Shown here: piece after piece, positions 12,686 through 26,439 of the stretch
How positions within the stretch are numbered: position 1 is the stretch's first letter
Layout of the letters: each line of letters begins with the position of its first letter
Source of the DNA: Nemophila menziesii
Lineage: Eukaryota; Streptophyta; Magnoliopsida; Boraginales; Hydrophyllaceae
Length of the DNA stretch: 64,000 bases
Direction of reading: 5' to 3'
Assembly (NCBI GenBank): GCA_029959085.1
Contig: JARWIR010000010.1
Coordinates: forward strand, 32,418,731-32,482,730
The notes under the pieces: model-generated
What the model was told of the DNA's origin: nothing
The model's input: only the letters and a program-made list of their open reading frames with translations
The model's database searches: none
Program-made: the position numbers and the translations under genes

Positions 12686-13555
12686 AAGCATGAAGTCAAA
12701 CACCAATTTTTTGGATTTGGGTTCATATGTACATGAAGTTGACTACTTTAATCTGTAGAAGTTTTGCAAGGAGCTTTAGTTATTCAACAATTGAGCACTA
12801 CGATTCTTTAGTTGGGTTGACGATTACGAATTATATTTAGCTACATCACAATCTAACTACATTAAAGTTCATCATTTTTTAAGAAAGGTTTGAATTGGAA
12901 GACGTTATTTATGTTGCGTAAAAATTAACAAAAAGATGGCAAAGTAATGCTAATAAATGTTGTTGCTAATTTTGGATGTGTGGTTTTTTATTGTTAAAAA
13001 AAATAAGTATATATTATGAGAATTATAAAAAAATCAATAGAAAACCAGAATCTAAAAGAATATGATATGATTACTTTTTGAAGGATGGTGAAAAAAGATA
13101 TTATGTATTTATTAGTAATGTTGATGGTTTGGTTAAAAATAGTAGAGAGAGATTTTGAAAAGGGGAAATTGAAAAAGTTAACTAATGTAATTTGTAAGGA
13201 TTCGCTCAAAAAGTCAAAATCCTAATATTGATAGAATTGTTTGATAATATAAATAAAAAGAAATGGGGTCCTGTTTAAATTCGTTTAGAATAACTATTTA
13301 TGATATTTTTCTTAGATAGTCTATGGTTAGTGATACTATATCTGTTGTGTAAAGTTTGTAAGGTCTATTATTTTATTAGATGTTTATAGAATGTAAAGTT
13401 ATTTCATACATTATGTTAATATTAGAATAATGAATTAATCACATAAAGTGTTTATTGTTAGTGTAGTTCATGTCATTATATTTTTAAATTTAATTATAAT
13501 TCATGTTACATATGTACGCATTGGGCATATTATGTTTTTGTATTAACATATTTTA
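12686..13555. other. Unassigned AT-rich stretch
   Basis: This is unique sequence between module copy B and the first D module. I could not identify a gene or transposon. The open frame at 12994-13209 (minus) is AT-driven and has no recognisable domain. Confidence 0.5.
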
Positions 13556-14912
13556 GAAGAATTGCAGAATATGCACAAAAATATGTGCACTCAAGTAAAA
13601 AATGTTGCTAGTTCTATGAAAATATTATTCATTAATAATAAAAATTATATAATTTGTACAAACTAAAATGTTATTACTTAATTTAATAAAAATAAGTTAT
13701 TTTACATAAATATGTGAAAGAAATAACCTATTACATAATTCTATAAATAAAATCATTACAGTTATATATTTTCTTAATATATTAAATAATAAATTTATTC
13801 AAAAATGATTGCATACACAAACAAACAGAACATAAAAATATAATACATATTACTAACAAAAACATAATGTATAATCAAACTTACTAAAATTTTATTAATA
13901 CAATATAACAATAACAATTATTCATTACTCATTATCCATAAAACACTCAAATATAAAAAATGTTAATTAACCATCAAAATGTAAAAAAAAAACAAATGAA
14001 AAACAACTATCTCTTTGTATAACCAGTCCAGGATTTTAACAGACATATTACTTATACATTTCACACATTGATCCCCAAATATGAAAACCCTAAGAACTTC
14101 CAATCATCTTGTCGAATCCATCTCCTGAAATTCGCACACATTTTTAAAGTAATTTAATAATTAAATTATTATACAAGGTGAGCTTATTAATCAATAATAA
14201 AGTCTAATAGAGGTTTTGTGTTAGTAACACAAATGAAAAAATAAAGTACGTAAGATTTTAATTTATTATGACACATGCAACTTTGTGAAATAGATTTACT
14301 TGTAATTTAAAATGAGGGATAAAGAAAAAGTTTATCACTAGTCATATTGTTTTTAGCCTTAGAGTCAACAATCCAAATATTTATCTTTTATTTATAATGA
14401 CGAATTATTTTGAGAAATTATCTTTTTTGAGATACATATCAACTAAGAACTATTAAATATATGGTTGATGTATTGATAAATTTGGATAATTTTATATTCT
14501 TTTTACTAAAGAGACCATTGAGTGGTACAATTATCTTGATTAGATGTTGATATTATTTGCTTCGTTGGCATGCCATATATTGTCATATCATATGCAACTT
14601 TAAATGAGATGAACGAGAAATATATTATATTGTACATACTTTCAGAGATTATATATGATTTCATGTAGAAATGTATGAAGAACTAAAATTCATTTTCTTG
14701 ATTTAAAAAATTCTAAAAGTTGAATTATATATATAAGAGAAGCATGCACTGCGGTCTGATTTTTTATAGTGAACATATTTGTAGCCTATTTTACAATTAA
14801 AAATGTCACTGAATATACTATATTATCTTCTAATTCAACCAACAAAGAAAACAATGATAATATCAAACCTAAACTTCAAGTATCCATTTTATAATTTCAA
14901 TAAATAGATTAC

Positions 14913-17315
14913 CTGATTAGAAAATGTTTCTTAAATCTTTTGCCAACTCATTTCTAACAAAACCACTAATCACGCTTGGTTCGGAAGAGCTGGATCCAGT
15001 TTGACCCTCTAGTGGTGCTACATGCCCAAGAGATGCATCTGAGTATGTCGAAATAGATTTTCCAACAATATTATTTGCCAAAATTGAAATACGATCCATC
15101 TATAATTGTAGATAGTGAAACAAAAGTTAATATTAATATTCAAATATTAGTTTTTTACCATAATGTTGTTAATAATACCTCTTGTTTCAATCTATTATTC
15201 TCAATCTTAAGTTGATATTCTTCCATTTTCACATCTCTCTCAAAAATGTATCTTACACAGTTTATACACCTAGCGTTTTTTAAAGCTACACGATACCTTA
15301 TGTTATCTGCCCGAATTCGATCATTCTCAGCTTTCAACTGCGCATTCTCAACTCGGCCATATTTTATCTGTCCTTATAAATAAATATTTAGAATGTGACA
15401 ATATAACTGATGTTTTAGGATGGTTGAAAATTAAAGATTATAAGAAAAGGTTGTTAAAAAACAAATATATGATTACATACATATGCATGATAAAACCATT
15501 AGATGCCCAAACAAAATGAAAAATAACAAAAAAAATTAAGTTAAAAATAAGAAAGGTTTCCTACCATTTTAATAAGAACCTTACCGTCTCTACCATGCAT
15601 CTACCAATATATGTTATTATTTATGAAAACAATAGGTCGTATTTGTTTAGGTGAATACAAACATACTTTGGAAAGTTAATAAATTAATATAATTATATAT
15701 AATATTTTGATAATATTAGTCATTCCCATATGGTTTTCAACTAAATAGAACAACTTAGAACATCTCTAAATATAACGCTTATCCACCCCTTACAATGTAT
15801 TGATACTTAACCTCTTTTATCCTTAAAGCATATATATAATTAGCAAAATATTATATTATAAATATAATACTTTTTTAACTTTCCAGAGTATGTGTATGTT
15901 TCCATATGGATTTCCACTATACAAACAACACCCCTATCATTACATTGACACTTAAATCTTTCCTCCTTACAACATACATGTAATATACAACATCTTACCA
16001 CAACTATATATACATGAATTAAAATGATCTTTTTAATAATTAAGCTAAAACATAATTTGATGTTATACTTATTAATGTAAAATAGTAAAAATGTGCCACT
16101 ATAATTTACAAAATTCATATTACAATGATAAACATACTAAATTAAATGTATTTCAATATTAAAAAAAATATAATCTAATTGAGGTACGTGTTAAATACAA
16201 TAAAATAATGAGGAAATTTGTAGTCCTCTACTTAAAAGTCTATCAATCAATCTATTTCATTACAAAACAATTATGGTACATGGAAAATTTTAAAAATATA
16301 ATTCAAGGTTTGAGATATAAAAAGTTAATCATTCTATAATTTATCAATTAACAATAGGTGAAAAAAAATATAAAATTTTTAACTTACCTTCATTCGTGAG
16401 CGTTGATTTTGGAACCATGTTTGTATCTGCAACAGCCCGATATCTAATTTACGACTCAATTGGTTGAGCTTATTAATATCAGGGTATTGACATTCGTCAA
16501 AAAGGCTAAATATTATGAAGAAAATATTTTTAGTTAACTAAGAATAAAATTATAATTTCATTATTTTTAAATAAATAAAACAAAATATTTTTAATATCAC
16601 TAAATTTATTTAGGTATAACGTACGCTTTCAATTCTCGTATATGTTGTTTAGTGAGGCGATTCCTCTTAGGACGATGTCCGTCATCGCTATCATTGTCGT
16701 CGTCATGGTTGTCACACAGGTATTTGTCAACCAAATCATCAGCCCTTGGGAGTTCTACCTCATAGTGCACATCATTCTGTAGTTGTAGCATAATTATTTA
16801 TCAAGTTATGTAATTCATGGTTAAAGAAGAGAAAGTTATTTACTCATGTTACCCTTAATGTAAAATATTATATACAAAGAAAGAAACTTAATACATTTAT
16901 AATATCACCACATAATTAATGATAATTTAAATCTATATTTTAAAATAAAAATTAGGAGATAAAACTTATGTATACAAATGTACAAGTCATTTTATATATG
17001 ATTATTTTTCTCCATTAATATTTTCAAAAAAGGAAAAGAGGTGTATCATAGTGAAAATAGTTAATGTTGAGATAGACAAATGTATTTCATAAAAAATCTT
17101 CTTTACATAAGTATATATCACACATTTTTCCAAATATTCAAGAAGATATATTAATAAATAAAAATTTAAATCCGATTTTGTTTAATTAAAAGCATGCGCA
17201 AAAAAATTACCTTTTGAAGAATGATACCCCTGGATGCAGAAGAATCAGTATTCTCTTCATTTCCTACCATCAACAATGTACTTCGTCTATTTTGAATATT
17301 CTTATGAGCAGACAT
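14913..17315 (-). pseudogene. HD-ZIP class IV homeobox gene fragment, copy 1
   Basis: Family members (GL2/PDF2/ATML1 type) are nuclear transcription factors with a homeodomain, a loop-interrupted leucine zipper and a START domain. Five exons on the minus strand join in phase with good splice sites: 17211-17315, 16625-16776, 16388-16505, 15179-15367 and 14913-15099. They give an acidic N-terminus, the homeodomain start (KRNRLTKQHIRELKA), helix 3 (QIQTWFQNQRSRMK, keeping W-F-x-N-x-R) and the zipper-loop-zipper with CINC. The last exon reads DRISILANNIVGKSIS, as in PDF2. No START domain is visible before the duplicated block ends. A one-base insertion near 14920 gives a stop just before the last donor site. 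It is otherwise open, so low-level expression of a truncated protein is conceivable, but a gene fragment is the better reading. Confidence 0.85.
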
Positions 17316-17625
17316 TTTTTCAATCCTTTCAAAAAATATTAATACCAAAAATTAATTTAGAATTTTAATATTTATATATGTTTCACAAATACTTTGTTAG
17401 CAAATTATAGAATAGTATATGGATTACACCGACACAAATACATAACTTGTGATCATTTAATTCAAAAAAATAGTAAGGTTATCGAAATTTGTTTCCTTTA
17501 AGATTATTTATTCCTGACTTGAGTTAAATGAGCACTTTTAAAAAAGCCTAAATGTTATATGTGAGTCATTATATTGAATTTATCGCTATTTTCAATATAA
17601 TACCAATACTTAAGATCTCATTCGT

Positions 17626-18200
17626 TAGAACATTCATGGACAGACATTGTTATGATTGTAAATATTAATGTTGTTTTCATTTTATTGGAGAGTCAAATTA
17701 TTTGAGATTAAAGAGTTGTTAATATACGTACCTCTTGAGTGAAGACCAAGAAATATAAATAAGAGAGAATGTTGAGATAGATTGGTATGAAATGTAATTG
17801 TTTTAGCTGGAGTAGAGAGATTTTTCTATGTAGTTGCTCATATTTATATGCGAAGAAACAGAAAAAAAAAAGGAACATTGATAAATGAGGTAGGTGGTGG
17901 TTGGGAAGTGTGATTGCATTAATTAGGAAAAATCATTTAATATAAGTCAACATAGTTATTGTTGAAAAGGTAATAATGGTTGGGTAAGATCATAAATTAT
18001 GGTTGAGATTTTTATTTGACGTATTTATTCTAAAAGAAATATCCTTTTATCGTATGATGCAAGCATAGTTAATTATTATATTCGGCACAATGTCAGATAA
18101 TTGACACATTCCATTCGTTTGAGAATTTTATTCTTCTAGAATTATTATACTACTCCCTTTCTAAAACTTTATTAGTACAATTTATGTTTTTTATTGTTCA
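17626..18200. repeat. Direct repeat L (left copy of X1)
   Basis: It starts at gttagaacattcatgg and runs through the gaaaaggtaataatggttggg block to about catgctagtattcc. The counterpart in the same orientation is at 20898-21455. The two differ more from each other than X1 differs from X2. Confidence 0.75.
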
Positions 18201-18259
18201 TGCTAGTATTCCAAAGCTCTCTTCAATGTGAAATCGGGGTTTATACTAATAATTTTGTC

Positions 18260-20456
18260 AAGGAATTCATTCTTTCCCTTATGTATGAAACAAGATATTG
18301 TTCATATAAGTTCAATTATAGAATATTTCTTCTCATAAATTGTAACACGGTTATTATGTATAATCTCAAGTCATGTACTAAACTTATTAGGTTGAATTAC
18401 TTTAATTTTGTATTTAGGGGACATGCATACAACATTGCTTTTACTTAAAGTTGGTAAACAATGTTCAAGACAATATTTCATGGTTTTATCTGGTTTGTAT
18501 AAGCGCTCCAAATTCATCTCTTCGGGCATATGGTCTTCCCAAGTCTTATTCTCAATATAAGGTTGTTTATGAAGATGTTTCTCCCAACAAATAGGCTCCT
18601 CTGACCCCATGAGGATAAGTTTCAATATTTGGATTCAATAAAAGATGTATTGTGAAAATACTTCCCTTTGAGAAGTTTATGGATAAGGGAATTACTAGTT
18701 TAAATTATTAGACCCATGTTTATTAAGATACTGTTTATGAACACCACTTAATATTTATCTTTATTAGTGATAAGGGTGTTTTAGTTACAACAATGGATTG
18801 TTTTTTATACATTTTTTCCACAAGAAAGAAGCAATGGTTTTATTAATAGCTATGTGTATTCCTTTGGTAATATGAATGAATTTATGACATAATTTGGAAT
18901 ATTTTTGAAGTATTTATTTGATTAAAATTTCATTTCTCCTTTTGGAAGGGTATATTTTTCCAATTTTTAGTACTCTTTAGTATTCCTCTCATATGATTAT
19001 TTATTTCATGTAGTGTTTTGTTTAATAATAATTGAGTGCATTATGCTAGTTATGTATTTCACTATTTTAATCATCCACTCATTATTGAACTAAATAATTT
19101 CAATAGATCTCAAGAAAATATCATTCTTCATATTCATAAGTTTTATTAATTTCAACTTTAACTGCAATGAAGTATTTGTTAATTTTATTTTTATTTTTAG
19201 GAAAGTTATCAACTCATGTTCTATAATAGTGTTATCTTGAATTTTCCAAGAATAAATAAGGATTATTCCTCATCTACAAAAATATTAATAAGAGGTTTCA
19301 TTCTATTTAACATTATTCTTGTGATAATTTATAAGATTATATTTGAATAAATAGTGGGACTAAAATATTTAATATTGGTTGATTTACCAATTTTTGGGAT
19401 CAAACTTATGTAGGTACGTTTGATGTCTTACAAACTACCTCCATGATACCAGAATAGTTACCCATTTTTATTGTTCTGTTTTAATTCATGCTTAGTAATT
19501 GCATGGAAACATATAATATATTTCTCTCATTTTCTAACCACTGCTTCCTGGACTTATCCTTCCCATAAGCCCATTCTCTATTCTAGTTTTCTTCTATATT
19601 TATAACAATTCTATTTATACATCCCAATTTTCAAACTTATCAGTGCTATTTAAGATTATTCTAATCCTTGAACAAGACTTTTAAGATTATTCCATTTGGT
19701 GAGTTGGCTAATACTAATACTAAACTTATGGTTGAAAACTTGAAGGAAAATGCCCCTCAACCTTTTCTGTTCATCTTATACATATTTAATATATTTGGGA
19801 AATCATTGGTTGTTCTCTAGTAAGATTTAAAGTAGATTTTATTATTTCAATTTTGAGAAATGTCTAGGTGAAACCATGGGTGAGTTACTGGAACCTATTT
19901 CTAGGACCATAGCAACCCAAGCATTACGGAAAAGTTTTAACCACTCTTCAAATTTTAAAACTCTACTCAACTATTATTTTATAAGATATTTTCCAATTCT
20001 CCTATTTGAATAAGTTAATAAACATCTAAAGGATATTATTTCACCTAACGCTTTGGAGTTGATTTTTTAATAGTTTTGTTCCCCCCATAGAAAACAAAGA
20101 TGGAATGAAATTATGTTTTTATTAAATCTAGGTGGACCCTCTAAATTGACAGTTATCATGACATCGATAAGGGTACTAGACATGTTCCTTTTGTCAATTA
20201 AAAATTTATACCCATTAACTTTTACATACGATGATGTTTCGAATGTCTTCCAAATCCAAAAACATACATATTCAATTCTTTTAGTACGAAACACATTGAT
20301 AACAAAATTTGAATAATCTTCTATTGTACTTAAACCCGAGATCCAATTATTTTTAGTCATTGAGTTACTTACCAAACCATTATTCTTAAAATTTTGTTTG
20401 TGTCTTTGTTGAAAAATTATTTTATATAGTGATTTTCTTGTAGAACGTTTATTCAA
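18260..20456 (-). pseudogene. Decayed LINE relic inside X1
   Basis: This is the counterpart of the relic in X0. The longest surviving frame is 20067-20456, which may correspond to the end of an ORF1 DUF4283 domain. RT-tail-like and SWGQRSLF-like pieces lie near 18920-18980 and 18520-18680. Stops in all frames rule out function. The frame at 18371-18625 is conserved between copies only because the DNA is duplicated. Confidence 0.55.
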
Positions 20457-20897
20457 TTTCTAAGCTTTGGAACCACTTTGCTAATTGCTTGGGAGTCCCG
20501 CTCCTCATGTGTAAAGTGACTACAACCATAACAAATATGAAAAATTTATTTAAAATTTGAACTTAATATATGTAGTATTATTTGCATTTTCCCAGTAATT
20601 AATTACATAATATATAGACATATCCAATTTCCAACAAATTTGAATTCTTGAATATGTGAATTGATTCATAATTTTTCCAACATGAGATATTTTGTTGCTT
20701 AGCTTGGAAAAAATATTTTGCATATATTCTTAATCTAGTCACTATCGGTAATGTTTGGTGGTATTCTATATATTTTCACACATAGTGTTGTGTAAGTAAC
20801 ATAGTTAGCACCTGGTTGGGTAATCGCATTTAAATCTAAGCGCTTTCCCATTTAGGTTCATGGTCTCTTTTCCGAAAATACATTTTTATTAGTTGTT

Positions 20898-21455
20898 AGA
20901 ACATTCATTGACAGACATTGTTATAGTTGTAAATGTTATTTTCATTTTATTGGAGAGTCAAATTATTTGAGATTAAAGAGTTGTAAATATACCACTTGAA
21001 CGAAGACCAAGAAAAAAAAGAGAATATTAAGATAGATTGGTATGAAATGTAATTGTTTTAGCTAGAGTGGAGATATTATCCTATATAGCCGTTCATATTT
21101 ATATTAGAATAAATAAAAAAAAGGAATAATAAAAAATGAGGTAAGTGGTGGTTGGGAAGTGTGATTTAATTAATTAGGAAAAATCATTTAATATAAGTCA
21201 ACATAGTTATTGTTGAAAAGGTAATAATTGTTGGGTAAGATCATATATCAGGGTGGAGATTTTCATTTGATGTATTTTTTATAAAACAAAATATATTTTT
21301 TATCGTATGATGCAAGCATAGTTAATTATTATATTCGGCACATGTCAAATAATTGACACGTTCCACTAGTTTGAGTATTTTAATATTACTCTCTTTTGAA
21401 GACTTTCATTTTCGCACTTACAAATTATATATTCTATGATTTCATGCTCAAAATA
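20898..21455. repeat. Direct repeat L (right copy of X1)
   Basis: It starts at tgttagaacattcattgac. It carries the right-type marks (taataattgttggg, catatatcagggtgg) shared with 2935-3480 and 28767-29330. Confidence 0.75.
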
Positions 21456-23118
21456 TCAATTCATAATTATATATAGGATAAAATGCACATAGCACCTAGT
21501 TTTATGTACTCGAAAATTTATATCATCCAATTATTTGTTACTCTTATGAATGTCGTTCTTCTTAGATGTTTATTGTATTTCTCATGAATTGGTTTATTTA
21601 AAATTTTATTAATTTATTAACTATATATGATATGTTTATGATATTGATATTTTTTTCATTATATATAATTTAAACTTTTTGTATTTTGTGTAATTTTGTA
21701 GTTTTTTTAATTATGTATGAATATTATAGTATAAATCATAGAACTATAAAAGTACCAAAACATGAAGAATTGAGAATATGCACAAAAATATGTGCACTCA
21801 AGTAAAAAATGTTGCTAGTTCTATAAAAATATTATTTATTAATAATAAAAATTATATAATTTGTACAAACTAAAATATTATTATTTAATTTAATAAAAAT
21901 AAGTTATATTGCATAAATATGTGAAAGAAATAACCTATTACATAATTCTATAAAAAAATCATTACAGTTATATATTTTATTAATATCTTAAATAATAAAC
22001 ATATTAAAAAATGATTGCATACACAAACAAACAGAACATAAAAATATAATACATATTACTAACAAAAATATAATGTATAATCAAACTTACTAAAATATTT
22101 ATGAATACAATATAACAATAACAATTATTCATTACTCATTATCCATAAAACACTCAAATATAAAAAATGTTAATTAACCATCAAAATGTAAAAAAAACAA
22201 ATGAAAAACAACTATCTCTTTGTATATCCAGTCCAAGATTTTAACACACATATTACTTATACATTTCACACATTGATCCCCAAATCTGAAAAACCTAAGA
22301 ACTTCCAATCATCTTGTCGAATCCATCTCCTGAAATTCACACACTTTTTTAAAGTAATTTAATAATTAAATTATTATACAAGGGGGGCTTATTAATCAAT
22401 AATAAAGTCTAATAGAGGTTTTGTGTTAGTAACACAAATGAAAAAATAAAGTACTTAAGAATTTAATTTTATTATGACACATGCAACTTTGTGAAATAGA
22501 TTTACTTGTAATTTAAAATGAGGGATAAAGAAGAAGTTTATCACTAGTCATATTGTTTTTAGCTTTAGAGTCAACAATCCAAATATTTATCTTTCATTTA
22601 TAATAACGAATTATTTTGAGAAATTATCTTTTTTGAGATACATATCAACTAAGATATATTAAATATATGGTTGATGTATTGATAAATTTGGATAATTTTA
22701 TATTCCTTTTACTAAAGAGACCATTGAGTGGTACAATTATCTTGATTAGATGTTGATATTATTTGCTTCGTTGGTATGCCATATATTGTCATATCATATG
22801 CAACTTTAAATGAGATGAATGAGAAATATATTATATTCTACATTCTTTCAGAGATTATATATGATATCATGTAGAAAAGTATGAAGAACTAAAATTCATT
22901 TTCTTAATTTAAAAAATTGTAAAAGTTGGATTATATATATAAGAGAAGCATGCACTACGGTCTGATTTTTTATAATGAACATATTTGTAGCCTATTTTAC
23001 AACTAAAAATGTCACTGAATATACTATATTATCTTCCCATTCAACCAACAAAGAAAACAATGATAATATCAAACCTAAACTTCAAGTATCCATTATATAA
23101 TTTCAATAAATAGATTAC

Positions 23119-25529
23119 CTGATAGGAAATGTTTCTTAAATCTTTTGCCAACTCATTTTTTAACAAAACCACTAATCACGCTTGTTTCGGAAGAGCTGGA
23201 TCCAGTTTGACCCTCTAGTGGTGCTACATGCCCAAGAGATGCATCTGAGTATGTCGAAATAGATTTTCCAACAATATTATTTGCCAAAATTGAAATACGA
23301 TCCATCTATAATTGTAGATAGTGAAACAAAAGTTAATATTAATATTCAAATATTAGTTTTTTACCATAATGTTGTTAATAATACCTCTTGTTTCAATCTA
23401 TTATTCTCAATCTTAAGTTGATATTCTTCCATTTTCACATCTCTCTCAAAAATGTATCTTACACAGTTTATACACCTAGCGTTTTTTAAAGCTACACGAT
23501 ACCTTATGTTATCTGCCCGAATTCGATCATTCTCAGCTTTCAACTGCGCATTCTCAACTCGGCCATATTTTATCTGTCCTTATAAACAAATATTTAGAAT
23601 GTGACAATATAACTGATGTTTTAGGATGGTTGAAACTCAAAGATTATAAGAAAAGGTTGTTAAAAAACAAATATATGATTACATACATATGCATGATAAA
23701 ACCATTAGATGCCCAAACAAAATGAAATATAACAAAAAAAATTAAGTTAAAAATATGAAAGGTTTCCTACCATTTTAATAAGTACCTTACCGTCTCTACC
23801 ATGCATCCACCAATATATGTTATTATTTATGAAAACAATAGGTCGTATTTGTTTAGGTGAATACAAACATACTTTGGAAAGTTAATAATTGATATAATTC
23901 TATATAATATTTTGATAGTATTAATCATCCACATATGGTTTTCAACTAAATAGAACAACTTAAGAATATCTCTAAATATAACGCTTATCCACCCCTTACC
24001 ATGTATTGATACTTAACCTCTTTTATCCTTAAAACATATAGATAATTAGCAAAATATTATAATATAAATATAATACTTTTTTATCTTTCCAGAGTATGTG
24101 TCTGTTTCCATATGGATTTCCACTATACAAACAACACCCCTATGACACTTAAATATTTCCTCCTTAAAACATACATGTAATATACAACATGTTACTGCAA
24201 CTATATATACATTTATGAATTTGGATTAAAATTATCTCATTCATAGAGTCGATCTTTTTAATAATTAAGCTAAAACATAATTTGATGTTATACTTATTAA
24301 TGTAAAATAGTAAAACTGTGCCACTATAATTTACAAAATTCATATTAAAATAATAAACATACTAAATTAAATATATTTCAGTATTAAACAAAATATAATC
24401 TAATTGAGGTACGTGTTAAATACAATAAAATAATGGGGAAATTTGTAGTCCTCTACTTAAAAGTCTATCAATCAATCTATTTCATTGCAAAACAATTATG
24501 GTACATGGAGAATTTTAAAAATATTATTCAAGGTTTGAGATATGAAAAGTTAATCATTCTATAATTTATCAATTAACTACATGTGAAAAAAAAATATAAA
24601 AGTTTTAATTTACCTTCATTCGTGAGTGCTGATTTTGGAACCATGTTTGTATCTGCAACGGCCCGATATCTAATTTACAACTCAATTCGTTGAGCTTATT
24701 AATATCAGGGTATTGACATTTGTCAAAAAAGGCTAAATATTATGAAGAAAATATTTTTAGTTAACTAAGAATAAAATTATAATTTCATTATTTTTTAATA
24801 AATAAAACAAAATATTTTTAATATCACAAAATTTATTTAGGTATAACGTACGCTTTCAATTCTCGTATATGTTGTTTAGTGAGGCGATTCCTCTTATCGC
24901 TATCATTGTCGTCATCATGGTTGTCACACAGGTATTTGTTAACCAAATCATCAGCCCTTGGGAGTTCTACCTCATAGTGCACATCATTCTATAGTTGTAG
25001 CATAATTAGTTATCAAGTTAAGTAATTCATGATTAAAGAAGAGAAAGTTATTTACTCATGTTACCCTTAAAGTAAAATATTATATACAAAGAAATAAACT
25101 TAATACATTTACAATATCACCCCATAATTAATGAGAATATAAAACTATATTTTAAAATAAAAATTACGAGATAAAACTTATGTATACAAATGTACAAGTC
25201 ACTTGATATATGATTATTTTTTTTCTCTATTAATATTTTCAAAAAAGGAAAAAAGGTGTATCATAGTGAAAATAATTAATGTTGAGATAAACAAATGTAT
25301 TTCATAAAAAATCTTCTTTACATAAGTATATATCACACATTTTTCCAAATATTCAAGAAGATATATTAATAAATAAAAATTAAAATCCGATTTTGTTTAA
25401 TTAAAAGCTGCGCAAAAAAATTACCTTTTGAAGAATGATACCCTTGGATGCAGAAGAATCAGTATTCTTTTCATTTCCTACCATCAACAATGTACTTCGT
25501 CTATTTTGAATATTCTTATGAGCAGACAT
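23119..25529 (-). pseudogene. HD-ZIP class IV homeobox gene fragment, copy 2
   Basis: Exons correspond one to one with copy 1: 25425-25529, 24852-24988, 24614-24732, 23385-23573 and 23119-23305. The ends lie on the same GT/AG sites. Exon 4, encoding the zipper-loop-zipper with CINC, is unchanged in protein. Three lesions separate it from copy 1. Exon 2 has lost 15 bp in frame (five residues just before the homeodomain). Exon 3 has one extra base in an A run near 24725, giving a stop at the start of the second homeodomain part. Exon 5 has one extra T near 23160. The end of exon 5, broken in copy 1, is intact here and reads RNISYQ into the donor. No START domain follows. It is a pseudogene more damaged than copy 1. 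Confidence 0.85.
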
Positions 25530-25845
25530 TTTTTCAATCCTTTCAAAAAAAATTAATACCAAAAATTAATTTAGAATTGTAATATTTATATATGTTTCAC
25601 AAATACTTTGTTAGCAAATTATAGAATAGTATATGGATTACACTGACACAAATACATAACTTGTGATCATTTAATTCAAAAAAATAGTAAGGTTATCGAA
25701 ATTTGTTTCCTTTAAGATTATTTATTCCTGACTTGAGTTAAATGAGCACTTTTAAAAAAGCCTAAATGTTATATGTGAGTCATTATATTGAATTTATCGC
25801 TATTTTCAATATAATACCAATACTTAAGATCTCATTCGTTAGAAC

Positions 25846-26410
25846 ATTCATGGACAGACATTGTTATGATTGTAAATGTTAATGTTGTTTTCATTTTATT
25901 GGAGAGTCAAATTATTTGAGATTAAAAAGTTGTTAATATACTTACCTCTTGAATGAAGACCAAGAAATATAAATAAGAGAGAATGTTGAGATAGATTGGT
26001 ATGAAATGTAATTGTTTTAGCTGGAGTAGAGAGATATTTCTATGTAGTTGCTCATATTTATATGAGAAGAGAAAAAAAGGAACATTGAAAAATGAGGTAG
26101 GTGGTGGTTGGGAAGTGTGATTGCATTAATTAGGAAAAATCATTTAATATAAGTCAACATAGTTATTGTTGAAAAGGTAATAATGGTTGGGTAAGATCAT
26201 AAATTATGGTTGAGATTTTCATTTGATTTATTTTTTCTAAAAGAAATATCTTTTTATCGTATGATGCAAGCATATTTAATTATTATATTCGGCACAATGT
26301 CAGATAATTGACACATTCCATTCGTTTGAGAATTTTATTCTTCTAGAAGTATTATACTACTCCCTTTCTAAAACTTTATTAGTACAATTTATATTTTTTA
26401 TTGTTCATGC
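25846..26410. repeat. Direct repeat L (left copy of X2)
   Basis: The sequence is left-type (taataatggttggg) and nearly the same as 17626-18200. It begins at gttagaacattcatgg directly after the D2 sequence. Confidence 0.75.
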
Positions 26411-26439
26411 TAGTATTCCAAAGCTCTCTTCATATGGTC

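Larger units (their letters stand above)
13556..21764. repeat. 8.2-kb tandem duplication, unit 1 (D1 + X1)
   Basis: Unit 1 consists of D (13556-17625) followed by X (17626-21764). The same order recurs from 21765, offset by about 8.21 kb. D contains the HD-ZIP IV relic and X the LINE relic. D positions 13556-14912 (downstream of the last recognised exon) hold AT-rich sequence in which I see no gene, as do the roughly 300 bp between the gene start (17315) and the D/X boundary at about 17625. Confidence 0.9.
17626..21764. repeat. Module X, copy X1
   Basis: It holds the left L repeat (17626-18200), the decayed minus-strand LINE (18230-20450), the right L repeat (20898-21455) and a tail to about 21764. 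The tail ends in accaaaacatgaa, and the second D module follows directly. It shares with X2 the loss of about 24 bp near 20060, which marks X1 and X2 as sisters. Confidence 0.9.

Noticed and set aside
12686..13555. Possible hAT-type transposase piece
   Set aside because: A few weak words resembled one, but no ordered set of motifs was found.
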